DNA of 64,000 bases from an uncultured Bacteroidia bacterium (GTDB lineage: Bacteria; Bacteroidota; Bacteroidia; Bacteroidales; Prolixibacteraceae). Each line of letters opens with the position of its first letter. Position 1 is the first letter of the stretch. Below, piece by piece: positions 26,079 through 33,819 of this stretch. The translations under genes and the position numbers were made by a program. Below the pieces are notes generated by a model. The model ran no database searches. It was given only the letters and a program-made list of their open reading frames with translations, and had not been told where the DNA came from. The stretch is from positions 124,001-188,000 of the forward strand of contig CAIUAN010000040.1 in assembly GCA_903897145.1 (NCBI GenBank). The letters run 5' to 3'.

Positions 26079-26831
26079 TTATTTTAGAACGACCTTGCTT
26101 CCAAGTAACTCTTTTAGAATGTTATCCTGTGGATAGCTATGGCCAAGGTGCTGTCTAAAACCTTCTGCATAGTTTGTCTTAATTTCTTGACCCCGATGTG
26201 CAGCAAATTCCTTCATCGCTACAATATATTGGTCCATCTTGTGATGTTTGCGCAACCATTCCCGCTGACTGGCATGACAAGCTAGGGTATCTTCTTTAAT
26301 TTGAATCTCATCTGTTATATCAACATAAATAGATGGATTGATACCCTTTCCAAATTTATCTTTCCCTTCCAATGGATCGACATAATATAGATGAGGAACC
26401 ATCTCAAAAGGTGTTCCTGAGGCCTCCATGTTTTTTATCCCAGCGGCAAAACAGGCTGTCTGAACCACCAAGCTAGTTAGCTCATGATCGATCATGTAGT
26501 CATTTGGACTTGCTGTAAAAACAATACTTGGACGAACTTTGCGAATAACCTCAACGGCTTTGTTGATGGTCTCACGATCATAGGCGATATACACATCATC
26601 GCATTCCAGACAGTGGTACTCCCCGTCAAGAAGTGCTGCTGCTTGAGCTGCCTCATTTTTTCTGATTGCACTAATCTCTGCTCGCGTATGTTCTGCAGAA
26701 CCTTTGTCGCCCGGAGTCATGGTTGCGATGTGTATTTTCCAGCCAGCCTTTTTTAAAAGCGAAAGAGTGCCTACACACATCAATTCTGCATCGTCAGGAT
26801 GCGAAAAAATTCCTAATGCTATTTTGTCCAT
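26079..26831 (-). CDS. PIG-L/LmbE-type N-deacetylase
   Basis: Cytosolic 250-residue zinc-dependent deacetylase of the LmbE/PIG-L fold. It has the N-terminal HPDD motif (11-14) and the second metal-binding segment SPNDYMIDHELTS (108-120, with D115 and H116), as in GlcNAc-type deacetylases such as MshB and BshB. It most likely removes an N-acetyl group from an amino sugar or conjugate. It lies between a DUF1080 gene (81 bp upstream) and the NagB-like gene (29 bp downstream). A TAAAGATA at 26884-26891 could be a weak internal promoter. Confidence 0.85.
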   Translation of the reverse strand: MDKIALGIFSHPDDAELMCVGTLSLLKKAGWKIHIATMTPGDKGSAEHTRAEISAIRKNEAAQAAALLDGEYHCLECDDVYIAYDRETINKAVEVIRKVRPSIVFTASPNDYMIDHELTSLVVQTACFAAGIKNMEASGTPFEMVPHLYYVDPLEGKDKFGKGINPSIYVDITDEIQIKEDTLACHASQREWLRKHHKMDQYIVAMKEFAAHRGQEIKTNYAEGFRQHLGHSYPQDNILKELLGSKVVLK

Positions 26832-26912
26832 TTTTATAGTGGTTTTAGTTCTTAGTTTAATGTTTAAGTATGCTGCATTGAAATAAAGATACTGCTTTTT
26901 AGTTCGCCTCTC

Positions 26913-27701
26913 TTATTTGATAGAAGTTAGGCTAACCTGTTTAAAAAAGATCTCTGCACCTTCCGATTGTATTTGAATACGCCCTCTTTGCGGCGTTACA
27001 TTCGTGGCATGATTCACTAATTTGCCATTTAGGTAAATAGTAATCTCATGCCCTTTGGCAACTACACGGAGTTTATTCCACTTCCCGATAGGTTTTTCAA
27101 GATCATTGGCACCTCGAAAGCCTTTGTCATCTTTCCATAAAGGATCGCGTCCATACCAGTTGATTCGACCACTGTTAATCGTGGCAGGCTCACCATTGGG
27201 ATTGAAGATATACGATTTATCTTGCATCTCTTTCTCGACCGGACAGGTTAACGAGAACTTCGTAGACCCATCACCGACTGCCAGCATATCTCCCGTTCCA
27301 CCTTCAATAAGTTGACATTCTATTGAATACATCCAGATGCCAGAGAAGGCTCCGTCAGCACCAGTCGAATGAAGTAAGATGCCGCTGTCGCGCGCATTTT
27401 TTTCACGCGGAGGATAGGTTAATGCTCCCCATTTATACTCAACTTCAAGCTGGTAATTTTCAAATGCTTCATTGGTGGTGATGCAGCCAAAATCCTCTCC
27501 TGAGATTCTGATCTGACCTTTCTGAACCGTAAATACATGATTCGGATCGATGTTTTTTCCTTTCCCTCGAAGGTAGGTATACCAGCCAGTTAAATCTTTC
27601 CCATTGAAAAGTTGATTTTGCGACTGCTGCGCAAGAACATCCTCGTTGAAGATTCCCCATGAAAGTACAATCAGGATAAGACTCAGTAATCTGTTTTTCA
27701 T
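26913..27701 (-). CDS. DUF1080 family exported protein (3-keto-glycoside hydrolase-like)
   Basis: 262-residue protein with a signal peptide (ends VLAQ) and a concanavalin-like jelly roll. It opens with NQLFNGKDLTGWYTYL, contains RDSGILLHSTG and EKPIGKWNKLRVVAKGHEI, and ends with GRIQIQSEGAEIFFKQVSL, all hallmarks of PF06439. Members are now linked to cleavage of 3-keto glycosides made by Gfo/Idh/MocA oxidoreductases, and such an oxidoreductase gene lies 18 bp upstream. This protein is predicted to be exported while the oxidoreductase is not, which leaves the order of steps open. Confidence 0.85.
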   Translation of the reverse strand: MKNRLLSLILIVLSWGIFNEDVLAQQSQNQLFNGKDLTGWYTYLRGKGKNIDPNHVFTVQKGQIRISGEDFGCITTNEAFENYQLEVEYKWGALTYPPREKNARDSGILLHSTGADGAFSGIWMYSIECQLIEGGTGDMLAVGDGSTKFSLTCPVEKEMQDKSYIFNPNGEPATINSGRINWYGRDPLWKDDKGFRGANDLEKPIGKWNKLRVVAKGHEITIYLNGKLVNHATNVTPQRGRIQIQSEGAEIFFKQVSLTSIK

Positions 27702-27719
27702 TTGGGTTCTATCTTTTGG

Positions 27720-28730
27720 TTACTTGGTTTCAGCTGATTTATCGGCTTCGAAAATCAACTTGTGTGTTTTCAACGCTTCTGCTAAATTTGTTAATGGCAT
27801 CTCTTTGCCTTCCTCGAGAGCTTTAAAGAAAGCCTCAAACTGAGCCTGATATGGGTGATCTGATACATCACCAGAATCCAACATTTTCATTGGGATCTCG
27901 GTCCACTTGTTTTTGTCGAGCCCTGCTGTTTTCGTTGAATAATATTTATTATCCAATAAGCTTCCTTCGCTTCCCACTAAGTGGAAATGAAAATAATACG
28001 GCTGCAGACAGTCGATCACTGATGCCACTTTCCCAACCGCTCCATTTTTAAATTTGACAATGGATACAGAACTAGTTGGATATTCGTAGGGCTTAAAATC
28101 TTTGTTTTCAGAATAGGAAGCATAGCTACTAACTTCTTCAAACTCGCTTCCCATGCAGAGTAAAAGGGCATCCATGGCATGGCATCCTGCTGACAATAGA
28201 CTACTTCCTGCTGCTGCTTTGATGGTGTTCCAACGATACTGTCCATACCATGGTCCAATACCATGAAAATAATCAACCTCCCCATAATGAATCGTACCCA
28301 GAAGTCCCTGCTCGATCACTGATTTTATAGTTAGCAACTGATTTGAGAACCGACATTCAAAGCAGACACATGAAAATACCCCTGCAGCTTTTACCGCTGC
28401 TTCCACCGCTAAACACTCTTCCCAGGTTAATGCAATGGGCTTTTCAATGATCAGATGTTTGCCTGCCTTTGCTGCTTGAATAGCTTGCTTGGCATGGTCG
28501 GCAGGATAGCTGCAAATTGAGACTGCATGAATTGTTGGATCAGCAAGCATCTTCGAAAGATCGTTATGACACTGGATTGATCCACCGTGTTTGGCACTTA
28601 GTGTTGATGGGTCCAATATTCGAGAAGAGCACACTGCCGTAACTTGAGCGTATGGCGTTTTATTGATCGCTTCAATGTGAGCCTCTGCAGCCCAGCTATA
28701 ACCGATAATCCCAACATTATATTTCTTCAT
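27720..28730 (-). CDS. Gfo/Idh/MocA family oxidoreductase
   Basis: 336-residue NAD(P)-dependent sugar or cyclitol dehydrogenase. The N-terminal Rossmann fold begins GIIGYSWAAEAH (7-18), the family EKP motif is at 96-98 (LIIEKPIAL), and the C-terminal domain has AGCHAMDAL (181-189) with the catalytic-type H184 and D187. No signal peptide, so cytosolic. It is encoded directly before a DUF1080 gene and after a GHMP kinase gene in the same operon. It probably oxidises a ring hydroxyl of a glycoside, free sugar or inositol; the family does not fix the substrate. Confidence 0.88.
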   Translation of the reverse strand: MKKYNVGIIGYSWAAEAHIEAINKTPYAQVTAVCSSRILDPSTLSAKHGGSIQCHNDLSKMLADPTIHAVSICSYPADHAKQAIQAAKAGKHLIIEKPIALTWEECLAVEAAVKAAGVFSCVCFECRFSNQLLTIKSVIEQGLLGTIHYGEVDYFHGIGPWYGQYRWNTIKAAAGSSLLSAGCHAMDALLLCMGSEFEEVSSYASYSENKDFKPYEYPTSSVSIVKFKNGAVGKVASVIDCLQPYYFHFHLVGSEGSLLDNKYYSTKTAGLDKNKWTEIPMKMLDSGDVSDHPYQAQFEAFFKALEEGKEMPLTNLAEALKTHKLIFEADKSAETK

Positions 28731-28766
28731 GGTTAAGCTTTAATTAGTTAGACTATAAACTTAAGT

Positions 28767-30158
28767 TTAAATTTTTACAATTCCGAACGTGTCGGCACCA
28801 TCGGAGCTCCCTTCAAAGAGATATGGATCGCCCATACCAGATTTTGCATATTGATCGAAGACTCGTTTTACAACTGCCGAAGCGCTCTTCTCAGCAAGGA
28901 TAGCGACTGTTCCTCCAGCACCACCACCTGTGATTTTTGCTCCGTAGATGCCATTTTTTGCTCCCTCTTGGCGGAATAATTCAACAATATAATCGGTCGC
29001 TTTAGCCCCTAATCCACATTCGGTGTAGGCATAATGCGATTGATACATCAGTTCTCCCATCAGCTTAAATGCTCGTTTGGTAGGAGCCAAAGAGGCACCT
29101 CGTGAAAGCTCAGAAAAAAGCTGAACGCGATAATTCTCTTCTACCGCATAACGCGTATTGGCCCGCACATGATAGACCACACCCTCTTTAAGTGGGGTAT
29201 AAGGATCGACATGAAGGTTATGCTTCGACAGATATTCGGTGCTACTTAGATTAATTGGGAGTTGATTCTCATATTTTTCATGAAATACGGAAGCCGAGAG
29301 ATTGGCTAAATAGCCGTTCCAGTTCTCATCAGTATAGCGCTCTATGTCATTTCCTTCTTCTAATTTGACCTCTATTTTTTCTAAATCACAGATCATTTTA
29401 TAGCCCATAAAGGCGGCTGCACGTGCTGCTTCATATTCAATTCCTGAGACTTGGTGACTGACCCCCGAGTCGATGCCCCAGATCTGCAGATCAGCTGGTA
29501 ATTGAATAAGAGGTTCAGGCAGACAAGGCTGACAGACCAGCGGAAGGATGAACCCCTCTTTCCCCGCTACTACGGCAATTTGATCCATAATGCCACATGC
29601 CGAATCGGCAATAACATTTTCAACCCATTGACAAGCCAGTGCTAACTCAACACCTTCAAGCGGAATGTTGTAGACTGAGGCTGCAGCTTTCATAACCGCG
29701 ACTTCAATAGCGGCAGAAGAGCTTACCCCTCTATTTAGCGGAACAGTAGATTCCATATAGACACTAATGCCTAGCTTGGCATGTGCTGGAAATTTCTTTT
29801 TAAGATAAAAAAATGTTCCGAGGACATAAGCTGTCCAGCGGATAGACGGAGAGCTATTGACAAAGGTTTTTACCGTTTCTTCATCACGAAGATCGGCATA
29901 CGGAATAGTCAAATCACCTTGCCAGCCAGCCTCGGAGGCTGTTTGATTCTTGAGAACAATAAGCTCATCTGTTCGAAGTTGAGCTGCTGCCCAAGTTGAT
30001 TCACGAATAGTTGATTCAAAGACTAAACCTCCGGTATAATCGTCGTTGCCTCCCATAAGATCAAGTCTTCCAGGGGATCGAGCGATTGAGACCGTTGCCG
30101 AAGGGTCGAAAAAACCATCGGCTTTGATTAATGTTTTAACCTTGTCTATAAATTCCAT
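28767..30158 (-). CDS. GHMP sugar kinase, L-arabinokinase-like
   Basis: 463-residue sugar 1-kinase of the galactokinase group. Visible motifs are SPGRLDLMGGNDDYTGGLV (28-46, sugar site), PLNRGVSSSAAIEVA (140-154, phosphate loop), CGIMDQIAV (188-196, with catalytic D192) and YGAKITGGGAGGTVAI near the C-terminus. From memory, details such as MGGxxDYxG, LACQWVEN, LVCQP, WGIDSGVSH and AAFMGYKMI match the kinase domain of plant L-arabinokinase better than bacterial GalK, whose first motif is APGRVNLIGEHTDY. The product would be a sugar 1-phosphate. In the operon it lies between the DegT and Gfo/Idh/MocA genes. The substrate could be L-arabinose, galactose or a relative. Confidence 0.82.
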   Translation of the reverse strand: MEFIDKVKTLIKADGFFDPSATVSIARSPGRLDLMGGNDDYTGGLVFESTIRESTWAAAQLRTDELIVLKNQTASEAGWQGDLTIPYADLRDEETVKTFVNSSPSIRWTAYVLGTFFYLKKKFPAHAKLGISVYMESTVPLNRGVSSSAAIEVAVMKAAASVYNIPLEGVELALACQWVENVIADSACGIMDQIAVVAGKEGFILPLVCQPCLPEPLIQLPADLQIWGIDSGVSHQVSGIEYEAARAAAFMGYKMICDLEKIEVKLEEGNDIERYTDENWNGYLANLSASVFHEKYENQLPINLSSTEYLSKHNLHVDPYTPLKEGVVYHVRANTRYAVEENYRVQLFSELSRGASLAPTKRAFKLMGELMYQSHYAYTECGLGAKATDYIVELFRQEGAKNGIYGAKITGGGAGGTVAILAEKSASAVVKRVFDQYAKSGMGDPYLFEGSSDGADTFGIVKI

Positions 30159-30167
30159 CTTCTCGTT

Positions 30168-31358
30168 TTATTTCCGAATCTCTTGAATACTTTTCACTAA
30201 ATATTCTAATGCTTCCTCTGTCTGTCTAGGATTAATAGGCAGGGTAACAAGCTGATCCCCTAATTTCTCCGCATTTGGAAACTGACCTTTTTTAAATCCT
30301 CGGTTTTTAAAGGCCGTAGAATAATGTAATGGGATATAATGGAACCCAATCTTGATTCCAAATTTATGAAGCATATCGTAGATAAAATCTTCTTTGGTCA
30401 TGCCGAACTCTTTCGCGTCAATCATCACGGGATAGAGATGAAAGACATGCTTGTTGTGCTCTTTTACAGCGGGTAACGTTAAACCAGGGACCCCGGCTAA
30501 TCCTTGAGTAATATAAGCGGCGTTGTCGATGCGATTTTGGTTGAGCTGATCTAATTTCTTGAGTTGCTCTATACCTACCGCTGCTTGGATATCGGTCATT
30601 CTGAAGTTATAGCCACAGTCGTCGAAATCTTGCCACCAGAATTTTTTCCCAATCGGGAATTTCTCAGCATCTAGGGTGCAGTATTTAGTACTTGCGCCAT
30701 GTACGCGGGTGCAATGTGAGCGGTATAGGGAGATTCGTTCGAAGATCTCATCGTCATTGGTTAAAACGATCCCGCCTTCACCGAGTGTTGAGATATTTTT
30801 TTGTTCGTGAAAGCTGAAACATCCAGTGGCTCCAATGGTGCCTACCTTTTTCCCTTTGTATTCTGCTCCAATAGCATGTGCTGCATCTTCAACTACGGCA
30901 AAGTTATGCTTCGTCGAAAGAGCCATAATCTCATCCATGTCGCATGGTTGGCCATAGAGATGAACAGGAATAACGGCTTTTGTGTTGGCTGTTAATTTAT
31001 CCTCAATTTGATTTGGATCTAGGTTGTGGGTGATGGGATCAATATCGACAAAGTCGACTTCTGCACCTAAGGTTACAGGTGCCGCCGCAGTTGCAATCCA
31101 GGTTACTGGTGTTGTTAGAACACGATCACCTGGCTTAAGACCAATTCCAATCATGGATAGAAAAAGGGCAGATGTTCCGTTGTTGACTACCCTTGCATGT
31201 TTTGCTCCAGAATATTTAGCGAAATTATTCTCAAAGGCGATACACTCATCTCCGCTTGTGGGAGCGTTGTTGCGTAATACTTTGAGTACCGCTTCTTCTT
31301 CCTCTTTCCCATACTGCGACCCGAATTTTATCTCTAGATCGAATTTGATTTTACTCAT
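30168..31358 (-). CDS. DegT/DnrJ/EryC1/StrS-type sugar aminotransferase
   Basis: 396-residue PLP-dependent fold-type I enzyme. It has GTSALFLS (61-68, cofactor phosphate), VVEDAAHAIGA (155-165, with pyridine-binding D158) and FHEQKNISTLGEGG (183-196), where K187 is the Schiff-base lysine. The family converts keto sugars or keto-cyclitols to amino derivatives and can run in reverse. It is unusual inside a catabolic-looking operon, since these enzymes normally build amino sugars for surface glycans or secondary metabolites. It overlaps no neighbour; gaps are 5 and 9 bp. Confidence 0.88.
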   Translation of the reverse strand: MSKIKFDLEIKFGSQYGKEEEEAVLKVLRNNAPTSGDECIAFENNFAKYSGAKHARVVNNGTSALFLSMIGIGLKPGDRVLTTPVTWIATAAAPVTLGAEVDFVDIDPITHNLDPNQIEDKLTANTKAVIPVHLYGQPCDMDEIMALSTKHNFAVVEDAAHAIGAEYKGKKVGTIGATGCFSFHEQKNISTLGEGGIVLTNDDEIFERISLYRSHCTRVHGASTKYCTLDAEKFPIGKKFWWQDFDDCGYNFRMTDIQAAVGIEQLKKLDQLNQNRIDNAAYITQGLAGVPGLTLPAVKEHNKHVFHLYPVMIDAKEFGMTKEDFIYDMLHKFGIKIGFHYIPLHYSTAFKNRGFKKGQFPNAEKLGDQLVTLPINPRQTEEALEYLVKSIQEIRK

Positions 31359-31363
31359 GATTG

Positions 31364-32257
31364 TTATTTTTTTGCGTTGAAATTAAGTGTCAAGTTTAAC
31401 CCTTCTGCTAAGGTAAGCATGGGAGTTTTTAAAATTCTTTTTGCTAAGGAGTTGTCCATTGAAGCATCTTCTGCCCGTGGCGCACGGCCTGGCATCGCAT
31501 TTGAATTGGTGCTTAAAATTAATTCGGAGGAGTATCCTAGTGCTTTGGCAATGACCAATCCCATTTCGTATCGATTGATTTTTGTTGATCCTCCGAGATG
31601 CATAATACCCCCAAATTGATTGCCTGCAAGCTCAATGAGTGCAGCTCCTAAGGTTATCACATCGATTGGAGTGCGTATTTCGTTTTCTGGAAATGGAACT
31701 TTAATCCCTTGCTCTAACTTTGATATGGTGTCGGCAAGAAAAGAGTTGCCTTTTCCGATAACTGGAATCCCCATCACCAGAGCTAGTCTGCCTACTACAT
31801 TTTTTGGAGAGGCAGATAGTACGATCTCTTCAGCTCTGATTTTTGTCTGAGCATAATAGTTGATCCCATTCGGCTTGTCTGATTCGATATAATCACCTTT
31901 GAGACCATCAAAAATTGTATCGGTTGAACAGAAAACCATTTTTACGTCATGCTCTTGGCAGGCTATCGCGATCATTTTAGTTACTTCAACATTGGTCTGC
32001 TCTGCTTGCTCTTGGTTGGCTTGACAAATATCGATATTCGCCATTGCTGCAGCATGGATAACCGCGTCGGGGGCTATCTCCTTGAAGAGGGCATTAAAAC
32101 TTTCCGAATCTTTAAGGTCAAGAGAGTGGTAATAAATGCCAGGTTCATCAATCGGATTTTCTGTCCGTCCAATACCATGAATTTCCCAGTCCCCTTTCGC
32201 TTGAGCAATAATACTGCCTGCCACAAATCCATTAAAACCGGTGATTAATAATTTCAT
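31364..32257 (-). CDS. RmlD-like NAD(P)-dependent sugar reductase
   Basis: 297-residue short-chain dehydrogenase of the extended dTDP-4-dehydrorhamnose reductase group. The nucleotide-binding motif is TGFNGFVAG (6-14), followed by HAAAMANIDICQANQ, the STDTIFDG strand and the active-site YYAQTK (YxxxK). The C-terminal substrate region contains NRYEMGLVIAKALG. No other dTDP-rhamnose gene (rmlA, rmlB, rmlC) is nearby, so a role in sugar catabolism or remodelling is as likely as rhamnose synthesis. It lies between the phosphomutase and DegT genes, only 5 bp from the latter. Confidence 0.82.
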   Translation of the reverse strand: MKLLITGFNGFVAGSIIAQAKGDWEIHGIGRTENPIDEPGIYYHSLDLKDSESFNALFKEIAPDAVIHAAAMANIDICQANQEQAEQTNVEVTKMIAIACQEHDVKMVFCSTDTIFDGLKGDYIESDKPNGINYYAQTKIRAEEIVLSASPKNVVGRLALVMGIPVIGKGNSFLADTISKLEQGIKVPFPENEIRTPIDVITLGAALIELAGNQFGGIMHLGGSTKINRYEMGLVIAKALGYSSELILSTNSNAMPGRAPRAEDASMDNSLAKRILKTPMLTLAEGLNLTLNFNAKK

Positions 32258-32279
32258 TTGTAATCTGTTTTTAAGTCAT

Positions 32280-33782
32280 TTATTCTATTTCCTTCCCTCC
32301 GAAATCCGTCTGAAGAAGGTTAATTATTCTTTTCTGAAGCTCTTTACCTGTTTGTTTATCACTGCTTGAAATATAACTGCGAACAACACCTTTTTCATTG
32401 GTTGCGGTTCGCACGTAGGCTGCATACCAATTGTCGTCTATGCTAATGCGAGCTGATTGTTTCCTAATCCCTTTGTAAATAAAGGTCCCTTCGAGGTCGT
32501 CGCCATTCTCAGAATGTGTGGTTAACTCAGCTTGATCGTCTTTAAATAATTTTAGTACCGCATTCATAGCCTTGTCACGAATGTCGTTATTCACAAATTC
32601 AAAGTTAAACTCCCCACTAGTAAAAATCTGATCTTGCATTCCTCGAATATCGTTGATGCAATTTTTATCTTGATAAACTGATTTAAGAAATAACAGTATG
32701 GTATAGAGTGAGTTTTCCCCAGAAACCAACATCTTCTCAAGAGGGAGTTGATGGTAAAAATGACCAGACTCTTCAGCTCCAGCTAAAGCATTCGTCTGCT
32801 TCATAAAAGCTTTGATTTGTGAATGTCCATTGCGAAATAAAATCGGGTCAGCATTTGCTTCCGCCCATTTAAGGAGCGCCAGTGGATTTACTTTAGGGTC
32901 ATAGAGCACTTTTGATACAGCGGCATTCCCTGAAGTTATTGATCTCAAGATTGGGATCATCACAAATCCAGCACTAAATACCCCTTTTTGATCGCCGAAA
33001 ACGATGCGATCGCCATCTCCGTCGATGCCGATTATTAGGTCTGTATTGTGCTGCTTTGCTAAATCAATAGCATGATCCATCTTATGCTGACTAGTTGGAT
33101 TTGGTGATCCGGTAGGGAACTCTCCATTTGGAGTTAGTCGATATGCGGTCACTTTTACCCCAGCTAAAGTTAAAGCACGATATAATTCAGGTCCTGCTGA
33201 GCCGTTAAACGTGTCCAGGATTATGGATATACCCTTAAGTGAGTCTTCTGTAACAGAGGCTAATTGAAACGTGTAGTTGATGTATTCGTCGACGGGATTT
33301 TCTAAAATTGTTAGCGATCCTCCAGCTGATTTATTTAGTTTAAAGTCTGACTGATGATAGAGCTCTTTGACCTTTTTCAACCCACCTAGTGGACCGCAGT
33401 CGTAGCCAATGGCTTCAACGGTTGGCACCGTATATTTGATCCCTACATACTGTTTTGGGTTATGCGATGCGGTAATGGTTAAGCCCATTGTATTGGGGTA
33501 ATGCACACTTGTTTGCATGGTGGCAAAATAGCTCAAAGGAGTGCTAATCGGATCGAAGCAGACAAAGATTCTAAATCCGGATTCTAACGCAACTTTTATC
33601 CCAATCTCTAGCACACGAGCACATCCCAGTCGGGTATCTCGAGCCATCACCAAGGTGTCTATTCCAAGCATTTTAGCATACCCAAGAGACGCCTCAAATA
33701 GGCGTTGTACCTCTTGGTCGTTAAATTCATCGACCTCCCATCGAGCATCGTAAACTTTTATGGGATCTTTGGAGGAAGTCAT
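32280..33782 (-). CDS. phosphohexomutase (phosphomannomutase/phosphoglucomutase family)
   Basis: 500-residue cytosolic alpha-D-phosphohexomutase. The phosphoserine loop is TITASHNPK (S106), the Mg site is DGDGDR (254-259), the sugar-specificity loop is GAEESGH (335-341), and the C-terminal domain has the phosphate-binding RTATNEKGVVRSY region. It interconverts sugar 1-phosphate and 6-phosphate, and so fits downstream of the GHMP kinase in the same operon. GEESGH-type loops do not separate glucose from mannose reliably, so specificity is left open. Second gene after the MFS transporter, 37 bp away. Confidence 0.88.
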   Translation of the reverse strand: MTSSKDPIKVYDARWEVDEFNDQEVQRLFEASLGYAKMLGIDTLVMARDTRLGCARVLEIGIKVALESGFRIFVCFDPISTPLSYFATMQTSVHYPNTMGLTITASHNPKQYVGIKYTVPTVEAIGYDCGPLGGLKKVKELYHQSDFKLNKSAGGSLTILENPVDEYINYTFQLASVTEDSLKGISIILDTFNGSAGPELYRALTLAGVKVTAYRLTPNGEFPTGSPNPTSQHKMDHAIDLAKQHNTDLIIGIDGDGDRIVFGDQKGVFSAGFVMIPILRSITSGNAAVSKVLYDPKVNPLALLKWAEANADPILFRNGHSQIKAFMKQTNALAGAEESGHFYHQLPLEKMLVSGENSLYTILLFLKSVYQDKNCINDIRGMQDQIFTSGEFNFEFVNNDIRDKAMNAVLKLFKDDQAELTTHSENGDDLEGTFIYKGIRKQSARISIDDNWYAAYVRTATNEKGVVRSYISSSDKQTGKELQKRIINLLQTDFGGKEIE

Positions 33783-33819
33783 TTTTTCTTGTTGGTTGAA
33801 AACTAATTAACAATTAATC

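Noticed and set aside
31364-32257. dTDP-rhamnose synthesis cluster
   Set aside because: Only the RmlD-like gene is present; rmlA, rmlB and rmlC are missing.
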